6,909 bases of DNA from Gemmatimonadota bacterium (GCA_947475795.1 CANJOX010000167.1:1-6909); one strand, 5' to 3'; shown: positions 1 to 6,196, counted from the first letter of the stretch. Numbers and translations: made by a program. The notes: generated by a model from the letters alone, not told the origin.

Positions 1-2
1 AC

Positions 3-356
3 CGGCAGCTGCGCGGCATTTCGAGCGATCGCGCGGTGGGACTGGGCCCGAACAAGGTGCTGTCGTTGCCCGACGCGGTGGGGATCGCGCTGGAGCAGTG
101 GTGGCGGGACAAGCAGGGCGTGCAGACGGATCTGCTGAGCGGTGGCATGAGCGCCGCGGCGACGCCGACGCCGGTGGCGGGGGTGCCGCTCACGCGTCCC
201 CCGATGGTGAACGGGAGTGATGCCCAGCCGCAGATGGACTTCGGTGGTACCGGCGGCGAGGTGTTCATGGGCACGTGCCCCGACTGCGGCTCCCAGCTGG
301 AGTTCGCCGAAGGGTGCGTGAAGTGCCACGTGTGCGGGTTCAGCGAGTGCGGGTGA
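3..356 (+). CDS. nrdJ: Adenosylcobalamin-dependent (class II) ribonucleotide reductase, C-terminal end (5' partial)
   Basis: This is the last 117 codons of a vitamin B12-dependent ribonucleoside reductase, the cytoplasmic enzyme that makes deoxyribonucleotides by an AdoCbl-generated thiyl radical. The reading frame is open from base 3 and the true start lies left of the window; an in-frame GTG at 36 is internal. The segment begins with the conserved end of the catalytic barrel (GLGPNKVLSLPDAVGIALEQ, from base 39). A variable Pro/Thr/Ala-rich linker follows, and then the characteristic cysteine tail: CPDC (276-287), CVKC and a terminal CGFSEC before the final Gly. In this family two CxxC pairs form a zinc ribbon and the last two Cys act as the mobile redox pair that re-reduces the active site. 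All six cysteines are present. A strong terminator lies 78 nt downstream. Identity is secure; only the 5' truncation limits the call. Confidence 0.93.
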   Translation, partial: RQLRGISSDRAVGLGPNKVLSLPDAVGIALEQWWRDKQGVQTDLLSGGMSAAATPTPVAGVPLTRPPMVNGSDAQPQMDFGGTGGEVFMGTCPDCGSQLEFAEGCVKCHVCGFSECG

Positions 357-434
357 ACCTGCGGTACGCCGCGTGTCGGGACCGAAAAGTCTTTTGACGC
401 GCAGCTCGTACGTTTCTTGATGTTGCCATTTTTG

Positions 435-471
435 CTCCCCCGCCCGGTGCTGACACGGGCGGGGGAGTTTT
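435..471 (+). terminator. Intrinsic terminator of nrdJ
   Basis: A perfect 12-bp GC-rich stem (CTCCCCCGCCCG at 435-446 with CGGGCGGGGGAG at 456-467) encloses a 9-nt loop. It is followed directly by TTTTGTTG. This is a textbook Rho-independent terminator on the plus strand. It separates nrdJ from the co-directional mgtA, so the latter should have its own promoter. The U tract is short (four T, then GTT), but stem stability is very high. Confidence 0.88.
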
Positions 472-663
472 GTTGAGTCTCCCACGCTAGGGCTGCTCGA
501 ACTTTCCGTGCCGCGCCCGTCCGCAACGCGTGCGCCCAGGTGTACACCATGGCCTGGGGAGAGGGGGATGCCCGATTGCGCGACGCCGCGCCGTCGGCCT
601 ATGCTCTTCCTGGCGCCCGCGTGTGGGGCGTCAGTGCCAATCTCCCGTCATCAGGACCGACGC
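472..663 (+). other. mgtA upstream region / leader with competing start codons
   Basis: This 192-bp stretch lies between the nrdJ terminator and the preferred mgtA start. The mgtA frame is open back to a GTG at 508, with further in-frame ATGs at 568, 601 and 664. ATG 568 has a purine-rich tract GGGGAGAGGGGG just before it (GGAG 6 nt upstream). ATG 664 has AGGA 7 nt upstream. Translated residues upstream of 664 are Pro/Arg/Cys-rich and resemble no MgtA N-terminus I know, and GC at third positions is slightly lower there. I see no convincing sigma-70 promoter and recognise no known Mg2+ riboswitch. The stretch may be an untranslated leader or an unusual N-terminal extension. Confidence 0.5.
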
Positions 664-3300
664 ATGGCTCCAGTGGCCCGCAAGCGGTTCCGCAGTGCGC
701 GTGGCGCACTCCCGACGTTGACGCAGGCCGCGCGCGGCGACATCCGCGTCGCTCCCTTGCTGATGGCGCTGGCGCGCACGAGCGCCGATGACGCGCTGGC
801 CCGGCTGTCCTCGAGTTCGGCCGGGCTTTCGTCGGAAGAGGCGGCACGGCGCCTCGCCGAGCACGGGGCCAACGAGATGCTCGACACCGGCACGGAGGGG
901 TGGCTGGCCCGTCTCTGGCGCGCGGTGCGAAACCCGCTGGTCCTCCTGCTGACGACCCTCGCCTCGATCTCGGCTATTACCGGCGACCTGCGCGCGGCGA
1001 CCGTCATCACCGTGATGATCGTCGTCGGCGTCGCGCTGCGTTTCGCGCAGGAGACCCGCGCCGACACGGCGGCCTCGGCGCTGCGCGCGATGGTCCACGT
1101 GACCACGCTGGTCACGCGCGACGGCTCGCCGGCCCCGATTCCCGTGCGTGAAGTGGTGCCCGGGGACATCGTCACGCTGTCGGCGGGCGACATGATGCCG
1201 GCCGACCTGCGTCTGATCGCCACCAAGGACCTCTACGTCGGGCAGTCGAGCCTCACCGGCGAATCGCTCCCGGTGGAAAAGTCGGCGGCGGTGCCGGCGC
1301 TCGAGACGCCGCCGCTCGAGTCGCCGACCCTCTGCTTCCGCGGCACCAGCGTGCAGAGCGGGACGGCGACGGCGGTCGTGGTGGCCACCGGTGGCGAGAC
1401 GTATTTCGGCCAGATGGTGGGTAGCCTCGAGGCGAAGGAACCCCCGAGCGAATTCCAGAAGGGCATCGATGGCTTCACCTGGCTGATGATCCGCCTCGTG
1501 GCGATCATGGCGCCGCTGGTGTTCGTGATCAACGGCCTCACCAAGCACGACTGGAAGGCGGCGTTCTTCTTCTCGCTCGCAGTTGCCGTCGGCCTGACGC
1601 CCGAGATGCTGCCGATGATCTTCTCGGTCTGCCTCTCGAAGGGCGCCGTCGCGATGTCGAAGCGGAAGGTCATCGTCAAGCATCTCGATGCGATCCAGAG
1701 CGTCGGCGCGATCGACATCCTCTGCACCGACAAGACCGGCACGCTGACGAGGGATGCGATCGTCCTCGAGCGGCACTGCGACGTGCGCGGGCTCGAGAAT
1801 GAGCACGTCGTGCACCTCGCCTATCTCGTGAGCCACTTCCAGACGGGGCTCAAGAGCGTGCTCGACGACGCGATCCTCGCGCACGAACTGCGGGAGGAAG
1901 TCGTCACCGAGCCGGCCTGGTCGAAAGTGGACGAGGTGCCCTTCGACTTCGCGCGGCGGATGATGTCGGTGGTGGTCGAGGCGCCGGGGCGCTCGCGCCG
2001 GCTGATCGCCAAGGGAGCCGCCGAGGAGACGATCGCGCGATGCACGGCGGTGGAGGCGGATGGTGCCATCACGCCGATCGACGCCGCCCTCTCGGCGACG
2101 CTCCGTGCCGTCTACGAGCAGCTGAGCCGTGAGGGCTTCCGGGTGCTCGCCGTCGCCAGCCGCGACGTGCCCGTGCAGGATCGCTACGGCGTGGCCGACG
2201 AATCGGCGCTGGTGCTGGCGGGCTTCCTTGGCTTCCTCGACCCGCCGAAGGAATCGGCCCGTGCTGCGCTGGAGGCGCTGCGGGACAGCGGGGTGCGCGT
2301 GGTGGTGCTGACGGGTGACAACGAGCTCGTGACGCAGCGCATCTGCGAACAGGTCGGCGTCGACACGGCGAACGTGCAGCTCGGTCCGGCGATCGAGGCA
2401 ATGGACGATGCCGCGCTGGCGGCGGCGGTCGACGGTCCGCTCGTGTTTGCGCGCCTGTCGCCCGGACAGAAGCAGCGCATCATCCGCGCCCTGCAGCAGC
2501 GCGGGCATGTGGTCGGCTTCCTCGGCGACGGCATCAACGACGCACCCGCGCTGCATGCCGCCGACGTCGGCCTCTCGGTGGATACGGCCGTCGACATCGC
2601 CAAGGACTCGGCCGACGTGATCCTGCTCGAGAAGAGCCTGATGGTGATCACCGACGCGGTGCGCGAGGGACGGGCGGTATTCGCGAACATCCTCAAGTAC
2701 GTGCGGATGGGCGCCAGCTCGAACTTCGGCAACATGTTCAGCGTGATCGGTGCCAGCGCGTGGCTGCCGTTCGTACCGATGCTGCCGATCCAGATCCTCG
2801 CGAACAATCTCCTGTACGACTTCTCGCAGTTGCCGATCCCCACCGATCGGGTCGATGAAGAGCAGCTGGCACGGCCGCATCCCTGGTCCCTGTCTGCGCT
2901 GCGTCGCTACATCGTGATCATCGGTCCACTCAGCTCGATCTTCGACTATACGACGTTCGCGCTGCTGTACTTCGTGCTCGGTGCGCGCGACGTCGGGCAC
3001 GCGTCGCTGTTCCAGACCGGATGGTTCGTGGAGTCGCTGATGACACAGACGCTGGTGATCCACGTGATTCGCACGAACCGGCTCCCGTTCGTCCAGAGCC
3101 GCGCCAGCTGGCCGCTGATCGCCATGACGACGGTGGTGCTCGGTGTGGGGCTGTGGCTGCCGGTCTCGCCATTTGCCGCGGCGCTCGGGTTCGTGGCGCT
3201 GCCAGCGGCATACTGGCCGCTGCTGCTGGCGACCGTGGTCGGGTACCTCGGGCTGACGCAGGTGGTGAAGATGGTGCTGGTGCGGCGGGGGTGGTTGTGA
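664..3300 (+). CDS. mgtA: Magnesium-translocating P-type ATPase (P3B, MgtA/MgtB family)
   Basis: An inner-membrane ATPase that imports Mg2+ using ATP. From ATG 664 it has 878 aa, close to the roughly 900 aa of enterobacterial MgtA and MgtB. The distance to the conserved N-terminal segment (AGLSSEEAARRLAEHGANE) also matches those proteins. In order: two TM helices (about 91-128), an actuator domain with TGES (198-201), TM3-TM4 (about 272-324) with the PEMLP ion-site motif (313-317), and the DKTGTLT phosphorylation motif with catalytic Asp356. The nucleotide-binding domain has KGA at 450-452. The hinge motifs TGDN (550-553) and GDGINDAP (621-628) follow. Six C-terminal TM helices (about 687-870) include the MgtA-type stretches SSNFGNMFSV, NNLLYDFSQL and SIFDYTTFALL. 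All catalytic motifs are intact. The start could instead be ATG 568, giving 910 aa with a good Shine-Dalgarno. It stands alone: a terminator lies upstream and a convergent operon downstream. Expression under Mg2+ limitation is typical of the family but not visible here. Confidence 0.95.
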   Translation: MAPVARKRFRSARGALPTLTQAARGDIRVAPLLMALARTSADDALARLSSSSAGLSSEEAARRLAEHGANEMLDTGTEGWLARLWRAVRNPLVLLLTTLASISAITGDLRAATVITVMIVVGVALRFAQETRADTAASALRAMVHVTTLVTRDGSPAPIPVREVVPGDIVTLSAGDMMPADLRLIATKDLYVGQSSLTGESLPVEKSAAVPALETPPLESPTLCFRGTSVQSGTATAVVVATGGETYFGQMVGSLEAKEPPSEFQKGIDGFTWLMIRLVAIMAPLVFVINGLTKHDWKAAFFFSLAVAVGLTPEMLPMIFSVCLSKGAVAMSKRKVIVKHLDAIQSVGAIDILCTDKTGTLTRDAIVLERHCDVRGLENEHVVHLAYLVSHFQTGLKSVLDDAILAHELREEVVTEPAWSKVDEVPFDFARRMMSVVVEAPGRSRRLIAKGAAEETIARCTAVEADGAITPIDAALSATLRAVYEQLSREGFRVLAVASRDVPVQDRYGVADESALVLAGFLGFLDPPKESARAALEALRDSGVRVVVLTGDNELVTQRICEQVGVDTANVQLGPAIEAMDDAALAAAVDGPLVFARLSPGQKQRIIRALQQRGHVVGFLGDGINDAPALHAADVGLSVDTAVDIAKDSADVILLEKSLMVITDAVREGRAVFANILKYVRMGASSNFGNMFSVIGASAWLPFVPMLPIQILANNLLYDFSQLPIPTDRVDEEQLARPHPWSLSALRRYIVIIGPLSSIFDYTTFALLYFVLGARDVGHASLFQTGWFVESLMTQTLVIHVIRTNRLPFVQSRASWPLIAMTTVVLGVGLWLPVSPFAAALGFVALPAAYWPLLLATVVGYLGLTQVVKMVLVRRGWL

Positions 3301-3310
3301 GGACCGCCGC

Positions 3311-3387
3311 CCGTTGAACAGGCTCACGCCGTCCGATGCATCACGGCTGGAAACCCTCACCCGTCGTGCTCTGTTGAACCGGGTGAC
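3311..3387 (+). repeat. Pair of imperfect 17-bp direct repeats in the mgtA/operon convergent gap
   Basis: Two copies of an imperfect 17-mer sharing an exact GTTGAAC core lie at 3311-3327 and 3371-3387, exactly 60 bp apart, and match at 13 of 17 positions. They occupy the 120-bp gap between the converging ends of mgtA and the lipoprotein gene. The second copy overlaps the candidate hairpin at 3357-3386. The function is unknown, and a chance duplication cannot be excluded. Confidence 0.35.
3357..3386 (-). terminator. Candidate weak terminator of the GH3-DUF1810-lipoprotein operon
   Basis: A perfect 7-bp inverted repeat (TCACCCG at 3357-3363, CGGGTGA at 3380-3386) with a 16-nt loop begins about 35 nt past the lipoprotein stop codon on the minus strand. 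On that strand it is followed by GGGTTTCC, so the U tract is only three residues. The loop is long and the tail poor, so efficient intrinsic termination is doubtful and Rho may be needed. No better terminator is visible for either converging gene. A 5-bp stem at 3328-3347 lacks any T run. Confidence 0.3.
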
Positions 3388-3420
3388 GTTCACGTTCGCG
3401 TATAAAGTCCGGTTGTGCGG

Positions 3421-4305
3421 CTAGCGGCTCCCGGTCCACCGTGTGCGGTCGGCCTTCCCGGACAGTTGATCCCACGTGAGCAGCACGTCCGTGCGCCCGA
3501 CCGCCCATGACGCCACGTCGTAGGGGTTGTAGAGAAACTGCACCCCATCGGCGACGATCCCGAAATGGATCGGTACCGGCAATCGCGTGACCTCGGGGAA
3601 GAGCAGCGTGGACAGCGGTGGCGGGGAGGCCCCGGAATCGGTTTTGGCGCGGGCGAATCCGCGCTCGAGCAGTGGCACGATCGCGGCCGTGTCGGGGATC
3701 ACCGCCGTGATCGGAATGCGGTGGCCCGTGTGCAGATCGTAGCTTCGCAGCGACGCTTCGTAGTCGCCGTGCGCCCCACCGGTAAAGGCTGACTCCTCCA
3801 CTTCCACGGTCAATACCGCCGGCGACTGCCACACCACCCGTACTCGGATGTCCCGCGAAAAGCTCCCGGCCCACTGCGGCACCGCTCGCCGCTGCCGGCG
3901 CAGGGCACGCTCCAGCTGGACGGCCAGCGAGTCGGCGCGCTGCTGCAGGTCCCGCCCTGGCGGAAGCCCCGCCAGCAGCCGTAGGGAGTCGGAGAGTGAG
4001 GCAACGACTGCCACCAGCGCCGTCGAGTCCAGCACAGCGCTCGCCGGGATTGCCGTGGGCCGCACGGACAGCCGTGGCATCGCCAGCGTGACCACGGCGC
4101 AACTCGAGTCGGCCACGCACCGACGTGCGGTCACCGTGGTATCGGCAACATGGACGGTGGGCAACGTGGGCGCTGCCGCTGTCGCTGCCGCTGCCGCGGG
4201 CGTCCGTTCGGCCGGGACCGTACAGGCGGTCAGGGACAGCAGTATCGTAAGCGCGGCCACGTGGGCGCGGGGCATGCGATCGCGAGTGAACGGACGCGAG
4301 GTCAT
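3421..4305 (-). CDS. Putative lipoprotein with DUF3298 (RsiV/PdaC-type) domain
   Basis: A 294-aa protein predicted to be lipid-anchored outside the cytoplasm. A basic n-region (Arg4, 8, 10, 13), a hydrophobic core and the lipobox LTAC with Cys28 form a type II signal peptide, followed by an Ala/Pro-rich linker (about 36-48). Cys63 and Cys69 could form a disulfide. Residues 153-285 match the DUF3298 pattern: SAFTGGAHGDYEA (172-184), a DLHTGHRIPIT strand pair (190-200) and the C-terminal ADGVQFLYNPYDVASWAVG (252-270). DUF3298 occurs in the anti-sigma factor RsiV, where it binds lysozyme, and in the peptidoglycan deacetylase PdaC; no catalytic domain is attached here. The start at 4305 is chosen because its ATG overlaps the upstream stop as ATGA and has GGAG 4 nt before it. 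An internal ATG at 4275 would give a more compact signal peptide but has no Shine-Dalgarno. It is the last gene of the operon. Confidence 0.82.
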   Translation of the reverse strand: MTSRPFTRDRMPRAHVAALTILLSLTACTVPAERTPAAAAATAAAPTLPTVHVADTTVTARRCVADSSCAVVTLAMPRLSVRPTAIPASAVLDSTALVAVVASLSDSLRLLAGLPPGRDLQQRADSLAVQLERALRRQRRAVPQWAGSFSRDIRVRVVWQSPAVLTVEVEESAFTGGAHGDYEASLRSYDLHTGHRIPITAVIPDTAAIVPLLERGFARAKTDSGASPPPLSTLLFPEVTRLPVPIHFGIVADGVQFLYNPYDVASWAVGRTDVLLTWDQLSGKADRTRWTGSR

Positions 4306-4781
4306 GCCTCTCCGCCGTGTGAAGCCAGCCGCTTCATGGTTTTTGGATCCGGTTTCCCATCGAAGCACTGGCGAAGTGCCGCACTGAAGGGTTCCTCGTT
4401 CCTCGAGGCCGCGGCGAAGAGCGTGAGGCATGATCTGAACTTCCCGGCGTCAATGTTGCCCAGGATATCGGCGGCCGACGTGTTGGTATGCGCACAGATG
4501 GCGACGACACAGTCGCGAAGCCGCTGCCCGAGGATCGGGTGCGCGAGGTAGGCCTCGGCTTCCTGCAGCCCGGCAATTCCGTACTTCCGGGACATCGCAC
4601 TCTTGCCCAGCCCCCGAAGCTGCGGCAGGACGTACCACATCCAGTGCGTCTGCTTGCGCCCGCGCTCGAGTTCCGACAACGCGGTGGCGTAGTCGGCCGA
4701 CTGGGCAAGGAGAAAGCGATCGAGCGGATCGGGCGATGGGTGCACGACGAGAGAGTCGAAGGTCGTCCTGTCCGACGTCAA
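4302..4781 (-). CDS. DUF1810 family protein
   Basis: A 159-aa soluble protein with no signal peptide or membrane segment, so presumably cytoplasmic. It is recognised as DUF1810 from DPLDRFLLAQ (18-27), the hallmark GRKQTHWMWYVLPQLRGLGKS (about 41-61), SRKYGIAGLQEAEAYLAHPILGQRL, and the later DAGKFRSCLTLFAAA and DGKPDPKTMKRL segments. The biochemical role of the family is, to my knowledge, not established. The length is that of a full single-domain member. The frame can start at TTG 4781, used here and 10 nt after the GH3 stop, or at GTG 4745 (147 aa). Neither has a clear Shine-Dalgarno, suggesting translation coupled to the preceding gene. Its TGA overlaps the ATG of the lipoprotein gene (ATGA, 4305-4302), a strong operon sign. 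Its position between two exported proteins is curious. Confidence 0.88.
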   Translation of the reverse strand: MTSDRTTFDSLVVHPSPDPLDRFLLAQSADYATALSELERGRKQTHWMWYVLPQLRGLGKSAMSRKYGIAGLQEAEAYLAHPILGQRLRDCVVAICAHTNTSAADILGNIDAGKFRSCLTLFAAASRNEEPFSAALRQCFDGKPDPKTMKRLASHGGEA

Positions 4782-4791
4782 CGATCGAACA

Positions 4792-5937
4792 CTACATCGG
4801 GCTCGGCCGCGTCTGGGCTAAGACACCGTACCGGCGCTTGAGCTGCATGATGCGCTCGTACGATTGGTCGATGCGCGCCTCGCTGATGCGCCCGGTGGTC
4901 ACGAGCATCTTGATGGTGGTGAACGCACGCTCGGCGATATCCGGCACGTGCACGCTTGCGTTGTTGGGGAAGGTGAGGATGTCGATCCCCGCGTTGATCC
5001 CCAGCTCAATGGCCTGCTCGAGGCCGTAGAAGCTGGCCACGGCCTTCATCTGCATGTCATCGGAAAAGATCACGCCCGTGAAGCCCAGTTCTTCCCGCAG
5101 CATGCCGGTGAGCATGCGCTTGGACAGGGTGCCGGGGTGGTCCTTGTCGAAGTTCGCGTTGAAGATGTGCGCGGTCATGATCGCATCGAGCTCGCCGGCC
5201 TCGATGGCGCGACGGTAGGGAATGAGCTCGGACGCGGCCCACGTGGTGGTGACATCCGCCATCCCGACATGCGAATCGTTCCACGCGCTGCCGTGTCCCG
5301 GAAAGTGCTTGAACGTGGTGATGATGCCCTGCGCGCGGTGCGCCGCCGTGACGATGCGCGCGTGCGTGGTCACGACCTCGGGGTCGGCACTGTAGCTGCG
5401 CTCGAGCTTCCCGATGACGGGGTTATCGGGATTCGAATTGACATCCACCACGGGCGCGAAATTCACGTTGATGCCCAGCCCCTTGAGCGTGCGCGCCGTA
5501 CGATCGGCGTACGCACGCGTGGAGTCGGGGTTGTTGAGGCCTCCCAGATACTGGGCAGACACCGAGGCGGGAAACCCGTAGGTGGTCTTGAGGCGGTTCA
5601 CGCGTCCGCCTTCCTGATCGATGGCCACCAGCAACGGCACGCGCGCGAACGATTGCAGCGAATCCACCAGCGCCGTGACCTGCGCTGGCGACGCGATGTT
5701 GCGCTCGGCCTTCTTCAGCTCCACATCGACATCGAAGAAAATGACGCTGCCCAGATGGTAGCGGCGGATGTCGCGCGCGATGCTGCTGTCGCTGGTGGCC
5801 ACCATACCGCGGAAGCCGATCATTAGCATCTGGCCGATCTTCTCGTCGAGCGTGGGGCGCGGCGCGGGTTGCGCGGCGGCCGTGGTGGAGCCGAGCAGCA
5901 GCGGGGCGAAGAGCAGGGCCAGGAGCAGCGGTCGCAT
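4792..5937 (-). CDS. Exported NagZ-like glycoside hydrolase family 3 (beta-N-acetylhexosaminidase)
   Basis: A 381-aa single-domain GH3 enzyme expected to cleave beta-linked N-acetylhexosamine (GlcNAc) residues from peptidoglycan fragments, chitin oligomers or related sugars. A Sec signal peptide (hydrophobic residues 3-15, likely cut after AAA at 20-22) indicates export, unlike the cytoplasmic NagZ of enterobacteria. The (beta/alpha)8 barrel contains VAIDQEGGRVNRL (104-116) and KHFPGHG (210-216), then DSH at 221-223 with the same four-residue spacing as NagZ; Asp221-His223 form the acid/base dyad. VIFSDDMQMKA (289-299) carries the expected nucleophile Asp293. No C-terminal GH3 sandwich domain is present, as in short NagZ-type enzymes. 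ATG 5937 is chosen because it begins the signal peptide. The frame is open to 6042, but that extension is His/Pro/Arg-rich and implausible. There is no Shine-Dalgarno, and the leader is C-rich. It is the first gene of a three-gene minus-strand operon. Confidence 0.92.
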   Translation of the reverse strand: MRPLLLALLFAPLLLGSTTAAAQPAPRPTLDEKIGQMLMIGFRGMVATSDSSIARDIRRYHLGSVIFFDVDVELKKAERNIASPAQVTALVDSLQSFARVPLLVAIDQEGGRVNRLKTTYGFPASVSAQYLGGLNNPDSTRAYADRTARTLKGLGINVNFAPVVDVNSNPDNPVIGKLERSYSADPEVVTTHARIVTAAHRAQGIITTFKHFPGHGSAWNDSHVGMADVTTTWAASELIPYRRAIEAGELDAIMTAHIFNANFDKDHPGTLSKRMLTGMLREELGFTGVIFSDDMQMKAVASFYGLEQAIELGINAGIDILTFPNNASVHVPDIAERAFTTIKMLVTTGRISEARIDQSYERIMQLKRRYGVLAQTRPSPM

Positions 5938-5973
5938 GGTGCGAGGTGGTGGCGGGGAGGGGCGGTGGTGATG

Positions 5974-5998
5974 CCGTGAGGGCACAGGCGGCTCACGG
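5974..5998. promoter_or_regulatory. Inverted repeat (candidate operator) upstream of the GH3 operon
   Basis: A perfect 7-bp inverted repeat, CCGTGAG (5974-5980) and CTCACGG (5992-5998), is separated by 11 nt. Its centre is about 49 nt upstream of the GH3 start. It directly abuts a -10-like box on the minus strand, so it would overlap the operon's transcription start or form a hairpin at the mRNA 5' end. No T tract follows on either strand, so it is not an intrinsic terminator. Regulator binding is inferred. Confidence 0.4.
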
Positions 5999-6004
5999 AA
6001 TATG
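5999..6004 (-). promoter_or_regulatory. Possible -10 element for the GH3 operon
   Basis: On the minus strand this reads CATATT, matching TATAAT at four of six positions. It is the most AT-rich hexamer in an otherwise very GC-rich region, and would place the transcript start about 55 nt before the GH3 ATG. No good -35 hexamer lies 16-18 nt further upstream. This is only a weak promoter assignment. Confidence 0.25.
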
Positions 6005-6032
6005 GCCTGCCGTCGTGCGTCGCGGAGCGGAG

Positions 6033-6069
6033 CCGGCGCCACGAGGGTCGGGGCCGGCGGGGGCGCCGG
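6033..6069. repeat. 8-bp GC inverted repeat in the divergent region
   Basis: CCGGCGCC (6033-6040) and GGCGCCGG (6062-6069) are perfect inverted copies separated by 21 nt in the middle of the divergent intergenic region. Each arm also contains the palindrome GGCGCC. The spacer holds G runs on the plus strand. In sequence this GC-rich such a pair may arise by chance, so a regulatory role is uncertain. Confidence 0.3.
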
Positions 6070-6074
6070 ATGGC

Positions 6075-6103
6075 TTGCCGCCTGTGGACGCGTGCCGCAC
6101 TAT
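6075..6103 (+). promoter_or_regulatory. Possible sigma-70-type promoter for the aminopeptidase gene
   Basis: TTGCCG (6075-6080; four of six matches to TTGACA) is followed after exactly 17 nt by CACTAT (6098-6103), which keeps the critical A at position 2 and T at position 6 of a -10 element. Transcription would start near 6110, giving a leader of about 87 nt that includes the CGATCC repeats. The match is modest. Confidence 0.3.
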
Positions 6104-6131
6104 CCCAGCGCGTCCTGCCGTCCCACCTGTC

Positions 6132-6169
6132 CGATCCACCGCGATCCTGCCGCGATCCCACCACGATCC
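6132..6169 (+). repeat. Four CGATCC repeats at near-helical spacing
   Basis: CGATCC occurs at 6132-6137, 6142-6147, 6153-6158 and 6164-6169, with start-to-start spacings of 10, 11 and 11 bp. All four lie on the same face of the helix, 28-65 bp before the aminopeptidase ATG. The bases between units are C-rich and variable (ACCG, TGCCG, CACCA). They could be direct-repeat binding sites for a regulator, a C-rich RNA element in the leader, or a small local duplication. Confidence 0.55.
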
Positions 6170-6196
6170 CGTCGCGCCTCGCCAACCCGCCGCCCT

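Noticed and set aside
385..395. AAAAGTCTTTT palindrome after nrdJ
   Set aside because: It has a single-base centre, cannot form a stable hairpin and is too short to call an operator.
394..421. TTGACG with a 16-nt spacer and CTTGAT, a possible promoter upstream of mgtA
   Set aside because: It lies before the nrdJ terminator, so transcripts would start only a few nucleotides ahead of the hairpin and mostly end there. The -10 match is three of six.
631..3393. A 920-codon minus-strand open frame lying opposite mgtA
   Set aside because: Its product is Arg/His/Gln-rich with no recognisable domain, and it mirrors the whole mgtA gene. In GC-rich DNA the complementary frame of a long gene is often free of stops. 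mgtA on the plus strand has every P-type ATPase motif.
3401..3406. TATAAA on the plus strand as a -10 for an antisense transcript into the lipoprotein gene
   Set aside because: The only -35-like hexamer (TTGAAC at 3374) is 21 nt away, outside the normal spacing, and no plus-strand gene follows.
4864..5826. A 320-codon plus-strand open frame opposite the GH3 gene
   Set aside because: Composition is His/Arg/Gly/Asp-rich with no domain, and it is fully antisense to an intact GH3 enzyme with all catalytic residues.
6045..6069. Possible G-quadruplex on the plus strand of the divergent region
   Set aside because: Only three runs of three or more G are present; the others are GG pairs. In such GC-rich DNA this is weak evidence.
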